Translations under genes and position numbers: made by a program
The notes under the pieces: generated by a model
What the model was told of the DNA's origin: nothing
Database searches by the model: none
The model's input: the letters and a program-made list of their open reading frames with translations, nothing else
In this document: one piece after another, positions 7,241 through 10,640 of the stretch
Layout: each line of letters opens with the position of its first letter
How positions within the stretch are numbered: the stretch's first letter is position 1
Source of the DNA: an uncultured Bacilli bacterium
GTDB taxonomy: Bacteria; Bacillota_I; Bacilli_A; RF39; UBA660
NCBI GenBank assembly: GCA_947626215.1
Contig: CANQRJ010000044.1
Coordinates: forward strand, 1-10,640
Direction of reading: 5' to 3'
DNA length: 10,640 nt

Positions 7241-7268
7241 TCTTTCCACCTCTTTTGAAAGTGAATTT

Positions 7269-7297
7269 ATCGTATCATTTTTTCTTTCTTTTGGCAA
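7269..7297 (-). promoter_or_regulatory. Extended -10 promoter of the sigma-factor gene
   Basis: On the minus strand -35 TTGCCA (7292-7297, 5/6) and -10 TACGAT (7269-7274, 4/6) are 17 bp apart, with an extended -10 TGA just before the -10 box. It lies in the 59-nt gap after the yqxA-like gene and 28 nt before the sigma ATG. This suggests the sigma gene can be expressed apart from spoIIP. Confidence 0.55.
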
Positions 7298-7299
7298 GT

Positions 7300-7629
7300 T
7301 TAGGTAAACAATTTCTTAAATAAATCGACCATTTCATTGATTCCATTTGACATGAATTCTTCTACTACACCAGAAAACATAACACCCATTTTGGTCGTAG
7401 AATTTGAATAATCTTTATGTACATCCGTAATATAATCATTAATATTCACGTCTTTTCCTTCTTTTATGTCTTCTTCAAATTTTTGCATAGCTTCACTTGT
7501 AATCGTTGTTTTCTCTGCCATTAAAGCTTCATAATACCCGGCTTCCATCGCGATGGTAAGAGATAAATATAAAACAAATAAAAGTCCTAAAAGTTTTAAA
7601 ATCCAAACACCTTTTTTCTTTTTTTCCAT
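7300..7629 (-). CDS. Small single-pass membrane protein in the yqxA position
   Basis: 109 residues. A basic start (MEKKKKG) is followed by one membrane helix at ~9-29 (WILKLLGLLFVLYLSLTIAM) and a mostly acidic extracytoplasmic part. An amphipathic C-terminal stretch (GVMFSGVVEEFMSNGINEMV) closes the protein. Its size, topology and place between spoIIP and the lepA region match Bacillus YqxA (DUF3679-type), a gene of unknown function cotranscribed with gpr and spoIIP; clear sequence identity to YqxA is not evident by eye. The start lies four nt after the spoIIP TGA, and the SD GGGTGAT overlaps that stop, so the two are tightly coupled. A role beside SpoIIP in engulfment is possible but is inference from position. 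Confidence 0.6.
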   Translation of the reverse strand: MEKKKKGVWILKLLGLLFVLYLSLTIAMEAGYYEALMAEKTTITSEAMQKFEEDIKEGKDVNINDYITDVHKDYSNSTTKMGVMFSGVVEEFMSNGINEMVDLFKKLFT

Positions 7630-7633
7630 TCTA

Positions 7634-8542
7634 TCACCCGAGCTCTTTTATTACATCTGCAAGAACAAGTAAGGTGTTACTTACTTCACTCATACTATTA
7701 TATGGTCCCCCGATTTCAAAAAGAAGTGTTTTGGAAGAAAAATCTTCGTTATAGATTCCATTCACTCCTTTTCCCCCTTTTTTTAAAATTCCTCTTGAGA
7801 TATTGGGAACTTTTTGATTTAGTAAATCACTAATTTTATTAGCAAGTAACAAATTTTCTTCGTACCCTTCATAATCGGTTCCGATTACAAATAATACCTT
7901 CGCATATTTTTGGCCTGATACTTCTATCATTGAACTTTCATAGGAAATCGAATCTCGATGCAAATCAAAAAAGTATTCTAAACTAGGATTTTTCTCTCGA
8001 GCACTTTCTAGCAAAAGACGGCTTGCTTGATAACTTGAATTATAATTCCATCCATTTGTTCTTAAAATTTCAGATAAAGGATTTGTTTCAACCATTGTCG
8101 GAATTCCTCGTTTATTTAATTCTTCTCTTAATTTATAAGAAGCTAGCATCACCGTTGGAACCACATTGTATGTCGCGTTTTCCATAAAAGCATATTCTTC
8201 TCCTTGATGAGTGTTATATAAATAAATTTTCGGATTTTCTTCGTTTTCAGAAGGATTAGGATCCGGAGTATATTCTTGTTTTGAAGTCGATCCATCATAA
8301 ACTTCTTCTTCTAATTCTTGTTTTCCAAATGTATACTGAGTTAAAAAATCAATGATACTTGTATTTTCTTTCCAACTTCTATTTGACCTCAATGTCGTTT
8401 CTAACAAAAAATCTAAAACCTCATCTTTTTGAAGAAAAGCAGAAAGAAAAGAAACTGTAATGGAAAAGGAAAGAACTACTAAAAAAAGAATACATAAAAC
8501 CTTTCCGCGACGTCTTGTTTTTTTACTTTTAAATCGTTTCAT
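7634..8542 (-). CDS. spoIIP: Stage II sporulation protein P, spore engulfment amidase/endopeptidase
   Basis: 302 residues. A basic N-terminus (MKRFKSKKTRRRG) leads to one membrane anchor at ~14-37, a Glu/Pro-rich linker, then the SpoIIP catalytic domain. Visible motifs are YLYNTHQGEEY (His112, Glu115/116), FFDLHRD (His195) and the terminal LLFEIGGPYN (Glu276), consistent with the metal-dependent amidase centre. In Bacillus, SpoIIP with SpoIID and SpoIIM degrades septal peptidoglycan so the mother cell can engulf the forespore; it strips stem peptides and cuts cross-links. The protein is shorter than B. subtilis SpoIIP (~400), with a reduced linker region. I chose ATG 8542 (SD AAGGTGATC) over ATG 8569, which overlaps the -10 box. 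It lies downstream of gpr beyond a terminator, with its own promoter. Confidence 0.93.
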   Translation of the reverse strand: MKRFKSKKTRRRGKVLCILFLVVLSFSITVSFLSAFLQKDEVLDFLLETTLRSNRSWKENTSIIDFLTQYTFGKQELEEEVYDGSTSKQEYTPDPNPSENEENPKIYLYNTHQGEEYAFMENATYNVVPTVMLASYKLREELNKRGIPTMVETNPLSEILRTNGWNYNSSYQASRLLLESAREKNPSLEYFFDLHRDSISYESSMIEVSGQKYAKVLFVIGTDYEGYEENLLLANKISDLLNQKVPNISRGILKKGGKGVNGIYNEDFSSKTLLFEIGGPYNSMSEVSNTLLVLADVIKELG

Positions 8543-8564
8543 ATGATCACCTTGCCTAAAATAT

Positions 8565-8592
8565 ATCATAACAAAGTGAAAAAAAATGTCGT
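8565..8592 (-). promoter_or_regulatory. Extended -10 promoter of spoIIP, overlapping the gpr terminator
   Basis: On the minus strand -10 TATGAT (8565-8570, 5/6) is preceded by an extended TGT. A -35-like ACGACA (8587-8592, 4/6) lies 16 bp upstream and forms the 3' arm of the gpr terminator hairpin. No clear sigma-E-type box pair was found here. Confidence 0.45.
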
Positions 8593-8602
8593 TTTCACGA
8601 CA
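8579..8602 (-). terminator. Intrinsic terminator downstream of gpr
   Basis: On the minus strand TGTCGT-GAAA-ACGACA (8587-8602) forms a perfect 6-bp stem with a GNRA tetraloop, followed by eight T (8579-8586). It begins three nt after the gpr stop codon and should end most gpr transcripts before spoIIP. Confidence 0.85.
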
Positions 8603-8604
8603 AT

Positions 8605-9333
8605 TTAACGAAAAAGATTTTTTTGAATGGCAGAAGAAACAATTTCACTTACAATTTCCATATCACTTTGTAAAGTATACTTTGAAACAATTTCACTTTT
8701 TGTTTTTAAAAGAGTCGGATATCCAATTGACAAGACAGGAACATGAAACGTATGAAAATCAATTACTCGGTTACTTCTTAATTCTTCTTTAAAGATCATT
8801 CCACAGTCATTTAACTCTAAAGAGAAATCTAAATGTTTCATATCACGCGTGAAAAAGCTATCAATTAAAATAAGGACATCAGGTTTTAAATACCCAACAA
8901 CCATTTCAATTAACTTAAAAGAAGAAATCCCTGTTTTATGCATCGTCTCAGGCGTAAATAAGGCGACTTTTGGAATTGTTAGAAAATCATTATAAGCATT
9001 TGTTGCGATTAATTTTTCTAAGACTTTTTTTCCAAAAGAATCTCCTAAAATTGAAGAATTTCCAAGTCCAATAAAAAGAATGGGACCTCCTTTATGATAT
9101 TTTGCTAAGAAAGAAGAAAATGTTTTCGAAAACACTTTTTCTAAGACTTCCCCATTTTTATATAAAACATTTTCATCAAATAAAAAAGTATAATAATCTC
9201 CTTTTTTACAATTTTTATGTTCATCTGTCTTTATTAAAAAATGTTTGATCTCTACATTTTTATCACGTTTTACTTTGATTAATTCATCCTTTTGAAAAGA
9301 GCTTGCCGCGTCTAAAATCAAATTTTGTTTCAT
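8605..9333 (-). CDS. gpr: Compact GPR-type germination protease (A25-like)
   Basis: 242 residues, against ~370 in Bacillus GPR. Family landmarks are present in order. FIGLGNSSILGDSFGK (~87-102) holds Asp98, equivalent to catalytic Asp127 of B. megaterium GPR. PETMHKTGISSFKLIEMV (~128-145), then KPDVLILIDSFFTRD (~150-164). LNDCGM (~174-179) holds Asp176, equivalent to Asp193. Last is VPVLSIGYPT (~198-207). GPR degrades small acid-soluble spore proteins during germination. The N-terminal TDLA propeptide motif and the long C-terminal part are missing, and the usual HPGSG loop after the second Asp is replaced, so zymogen control must differ. YyaC/DUF1256 was considered, but the two-Asp pattern and the place before spoIIP favour GPR. 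The SD GGTGG lies 5 nt upstream of the ATG; a forespore-type promoter precedes it. Confidence 0.82.
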   Translation of the reverse strand: MKQNLILDAASSFQKDELIKVKRDKNVEIKHFLIKTDEHKNCKKGDYYTFLFDENVLYKNGEVLEKVFSKTFSSFLAKYHKGGPILFIGLGNSSILGDSFGKKVLEKLIATNAYNDFLTIPKVALFTPETMHKTGISSFKLIEMVVGYLKPDVLILIDSFFTRDMKHLDFSLELNDCGMIFKEELRSNRVIDFHTFHVPVLSIGYPTLLKTKSEIVSKYTLQSDMEIVSEIVSSAIQKNLFR

Positions 9334-9348
9334 CTAAACCACCAATTT

Positions 9349-9377
9349 TAGTATGAAAAAAGAAAAGAATTCTATAC
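9349..9377 (-). promoter_or_regulatory. Sigma-G/sigma-F-like forespore promoter of gpr
   Basis: On the minus strand -35 GTATA (9373-9377) and -10 CATACTA (9349-9355) are 17 bp apart, fitting the sigma-G pattern GHATR and CATNHTA from Bacillus. It lies directly upstream of gpr, a known sigma-F/sigma-G gene. The -35 box overlaps the end of the preceding 75-codon gene. Confidence 0.6.
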
Positions 9378-9605
9378 CTAACGAATTAAAAATTCTCCTT
9401 GATATAATGATTCATAATCATGTTTCATTTGTCTTACAAAATGACGATTTGTAAAAATTTGATGTTTAGAATGAAGAACAATTCGATCTACCCCATAGTC
9501 TTCTATGATTCGAAATATTTTATGTTTTAATTTTCGATAAGTAAACTCATCTAAGTCCTCATTCAAATCAATATAAAGAGTTTCATTTTGATAATATAGC
9601 TCCAT
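9378..9605 (-). CDS. Short STAS/SpoIIAA-like protein lacking the phosphorylatable serine
   Basis: 75 residues. By eye it lines up without gaps with the first ~60 residues of the SpoIIAA STAS fold. TLYIDLNEDLDEFTYRKLK corresponds to the strand and LTGELDHHTAETLK helix, then IIEDYGVDRIVLH to the next helix and strand. Where SpoIIAA has the FMDSSG switch with its phosphorylated Ser, this protein has FTNRH, and it stops after the next helix and strand (GEFLIR). It therefore lacks the serine kinase target and the last part of the fold. A start at 9605 is supported by the SD AGGTGAT. It lies directly before gpr, whose promoter overlaps its end. It could be a non-phosphorylatable anti-sigma antagonist, a divergent remnant, or an unrelated small fold; the assignment is tentative. 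Confidence 0.5.
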   Translation of the reverse strand: MELYYQNETLYIDLNEDLDEFTYRKLKHKIFRIIEDYGVDRIVLHSKHQIFTNRHFVRQMKHDYESLYQGEFLIR

Positions 9606-9617
9606 TTTCTATCACCT

Positions 9618-9645
9618 AGTATAAGATATCAAAAACAAATGAAAA
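9618..9645 (-). promoter_or_regulatory. Weak candidate promoter of the 75-codon gene
   Basis: On the minus strand -10 TATACT (9618-9623, 5/6) and -35 TTTTCA (9640-9645, 4/6) are 16 bp apart. The -10 directly abuts the AGGTGAT ribosome binding site, so a transcript from it would start inside the SD; this weakens the call. Confidence 0.25.
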
Positions 9646-9671
9646 AAGAAAGATTTTCGACAAAATCTCTC
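9642..9671 (-). terminator. Intrinsic terminator of the yqeY operon
   Basis: On the minus strand a 10-bp stem (9662-9671 with 9648-9657, one G-T pair) encloses a GTCG loop and is followed by six T (9642-9647). It begins directly after the stop codon of the 121-codon gene. Confidence 0.8.
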
Positions 9672-10037
9672 TTATTTTTTAAGGGAATTTTCTAAAGATT
9701 TTAAATTATAGAGAATCGCAAGGGGTTCTACCATGGCAAAATCAACATCAAAGGAATCTAAGAGTCTTATATTTTCTAAAAATTCATCGGAAAAAGCAAA
9801 AGCATCTTTTAACCCTTTCATATAGAGAAAAAAGAAATCGTATTCTTTCGATAAACGGACTTGATAAGCCGATTCTAACACTTTCTCATTTTCTAAAAAG
9901 CGTGAATAATAAGGCGAGATGTGAAAATAAGAAAAGAGGTCATTCCATGTGTACGAAAGTCCCTGATATTCTTCTTTAAATTTTTGATATTGGGTATCGA
10001 TATCTTCTAAGACTTTTAAAAAACTCGAACTATCCAT
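9672..10037 (-). CDS. Hypothetical protein overlapping yqeY (121 residues)
   Basis: I do not recognise this protein. It is soluble, helical and aromatic-rich (many Phe/Tyr), with a Ser run at the start (MDSSSFLK) and short acidic patches; there is no membrane segment, cysteine motif or catalytic signature. Its ATG lies inside the last codons of yqeY (ATGGATAG, 8-nt overlap), so its translation is probably coupled to yqeY. A strong terminator starts directly after its stop, so yqeY and this gene form a closed two-gene unit. A role linked to YqeY is possible from the overlap only. Confidence 0.65.
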   Translation of the reverse strand: MDSSSFLKVLEDIDTQYQKFKEEYQGLSYTWNDLFSYFHISPYYSRFLENEKVLESAYQVRLSKEYDFFFLYMKGLKDAFAFSDEFLENIRLLDSFDVDFAMVEPLAILYNLKSLENSLKK

Positions 10038-10476
10038 TTAATCTCATCTTTACTTTTTTGCTTACTTCACCCATGTCAGCTACAGAGCCAATTTCTTCTG
10101 TTAATAATTTCATGATTCGGCCCATGTCTTTCATAGATTCAGGCTTAATCTCTGTGAAAGCCTCTTCAATTTTTTGATCGATTTTTTCTTCACTTAATTC
10201 TTGTGGTAAGTAAGACTTTAGTACTTCAATTTCTTTTTGTAATTTTTCTACTTCTTCGGTTTTATTATATTTTTGATATTCTTCCATACTGTCTTTTCTT
10301 TGTTTGACATTTCTTTTAATGACTGTAATAATTTCATTGTCATTCAATTCTTTTTTTAAAGAAATTCCTTCTAATTGTAAAGCACTTTTTAGCATACGAA
10401 GAACGGATAATTGAAATTTATCTCCACTTTTTAACGCATCCTTCATATCACTTGCAATTTGTTCCATTAAATTCAT
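10030..10476 (-). CDS. yqeY: GatB/YqeY domain protein
   Basis: 148 residues, full length for YqeY. Typical features are the start LMEQIASDMKDALKSGDKFQ, RMLKSALQLEG, the KQRKDSMEEYQ helix with LQKEIEVLKSYLPQ (~82-95), and the C-terminal GRIMKLL and DMGEVSKKVKMRL. YqeY-like domains occur at the C-terminus of GatB/GatE, where they contact tRNA in the amidotransferase; the stand-alone protein's role is not settled, and a link to tRNA or amidation is inferred from the family. The first Met fits the family start; only a purine-rich AGAGAGAG serves as SD. It is followed, with overlap, by an unknown gene. Confidence 0.93.
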   Translation of the reverse strand: MNLMEQIASDMKDALKSGDKFQLSVLRMLKSALQLEGISLKKELNDNEIITVIKRNVKQRKDSMEEYQKYNKTEEVEKLQKEIEVLKSYLPQELSEEKIDQKIEEAFTEIKPESMKDMGRIMKLLTEEIGSVADMGEVSKKVKMRLNG

Positions 10477-10502
10477 AATTGTTTCTCTCTCTTTCTAAAT
10501 TT

Positions 10503-10531
10503 ATTTTATAACAAAAGCGTTTCTTTTGCAA
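10503..10531 (-). promoter_or_regulatory. Promoter of yqeY with inverted repeat in the spacer
   Basis: On the minus strand -35 TTGCAA (10526-10531, 4/6) and -10 TAAAAT (10503-10508, 5/6) are 17 bp apart. The spacer holds CAAAAG-N5-CTTTTG (10512-10528), an inverted repeat that could be an operator or a chance AT-rich match. The leader would be ~20 nt. Confidence 0.5.
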
Positions 10532-10532
10532 C

Positions 10533-10640
10533 TCACAAAAAAAGAATGGATTTCTCCAATTCTGGCTCTAGAATTTCTGGTGGGAAGTAAATTTTCATCA
10601 AGCCTAGATAAAACCTAACAAAAAACAGGTATTTTAATGT
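10533..10640 (-). CDS. Possible C-terminal end of an unrecognised gene (35 codons, partial)
   Basis: The minus-strand frame beginning at the window edge is open for 35 codons to a TGA at 10533-10535, while both other frames are closed early. The peptide contains YLFFVRFYLGLMKIYFPP and EILEPELEKSILFL, a plausible protein end, but no family is recognised. A terminator hairpin lies inside its last codons, which conflicts with it being coding. In Bacillus rpsU neighbours yqeY; this is not RpsU. Confidence 0.35.
   Translation of the reverse strand, partial: TLKYLFFVRFYLGLMKIYFPPEILEPELEKSILFL
10537..10562 (-). terminator. Hairpin terminator upstream of yqeY
   Basis: On the minus strand GAATTGGA-GAAA-TCCATTC (10544-10562) forms a 7-bp stem with one bulged T and a GNRA loop, followed by seven T (10537-10543). 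It would end transcription entering from outside the window, just before the yqeY promoter. Confidence 0.6.

Noticed and set aside
7241..7297. Longer sigma-factor start at TTG 7297
   Set aside because: No ribosome binding site, and the TTG is part of a good -35 box; ATG 7240 has a strong SD.
8586..8792. Plus-strand open frame of 68 codons
   Set aside because: Lies antisense to the 3' end of gpr and begins inside the terminator hairpin; no good Shine-Dalgarno and no recognisable motif.
10563..10640. T-box, tmRNA or 6S RNA remnant before yqeY
   Set aside because: No T-box GGTGG motif, no tRNA-like end and no typical 6S bubble could be identified in the visible part.
1..10640. CRISPR arrays, tRNA or rRNA genes, complete insertion sequences
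   Set aside because: No regularly spaced repeats, cloverleaf-like segments, rRNA-like sequence or transposase with terminal inverted repeats were seen by eye.

Overview
The window is very AT-rich, with short intergenic gaps. Almost everything lies on the minus strand; only two nuclease-like fragments at the left edge are on the plus strand. Shine-Dalgarno sites are mostly of the AGGTGAT type. TGA is used as a stop (end of spoIIP, 7634-7636), so this is not the Mycoplasma code. Together with spoIIP, a gpr-like protease gene and a forespore-type promoter, this points to a low-GC, endospore-forming Firmicute (Bacilli/Erysipelotrichia-like or a related uncultured gut lineage). The lineage is an inference from gene content; no species can be named.

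The layout is described in the direction of minus-strand transcription, right to left. At the right edge (10533-10640) there is a possible C-terminal coding remnant, or alternatively an RNA 3' end with a hairpin terminator. Next comes a promoter with an inverted repeat in its spacer, then yqeY overlapping an unrecognised 121-codon gene by 8 nt, then a clear terminator. A 75-codon STAS/SpoIIAA-like gene without the phosphorylatable serine follows. Then comes a compact gpr with a sigma-G/sigma-F-like promoter and its own terminator. The next unit is spoIIP, a small membrane protein in the place of Bacillus yqxA, and a 582-residue sigma70-family factor with its own promoter. After that come lepA (own promoter), hemW, a 417-residue multi-helix-turn-helix protein, and a small membrane-anchored protein with a cadherin-like fold.

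The core order gpr - spoIIP - yqxA - lepA - hemW is the Bacillus order. What differs is informative. A large sigma factor with a roughly 178-residue N-terminal part and a 145-residue C-terminal extension sits between the sporulation part and lepA. The position that hrcA holds after hemW in Bacillus is taken by the multi-HTH protein. The sigma factor carries His and Gln at the two region 2.4 positions that in E. coli sigma70 (Gln437, Thr440) read the first base of the -10 box. It is therefore a candidate for a regulator with shifted promoter preference. The C-terminal extension looks like a degenerate second region 4.

The left edge (1-606, plus strand) holds the C-terminal end of an Rpn-type PD-(D/E)XK nuclease/transposase followed by a tandem partial copy. 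The two copies differ mainly at synonymous sites. The last gene on the minus strand converges on them with only 6 nt between the stops. No gene-free stretch exceeds 300 bases. The longest gap is 5312-5491, upstream of lepA, which holds a promoter close to lepA and otherwise only AT-rich sequence. No tRNA, rRNA, CRISPR array or complete insertion sequence was seen.
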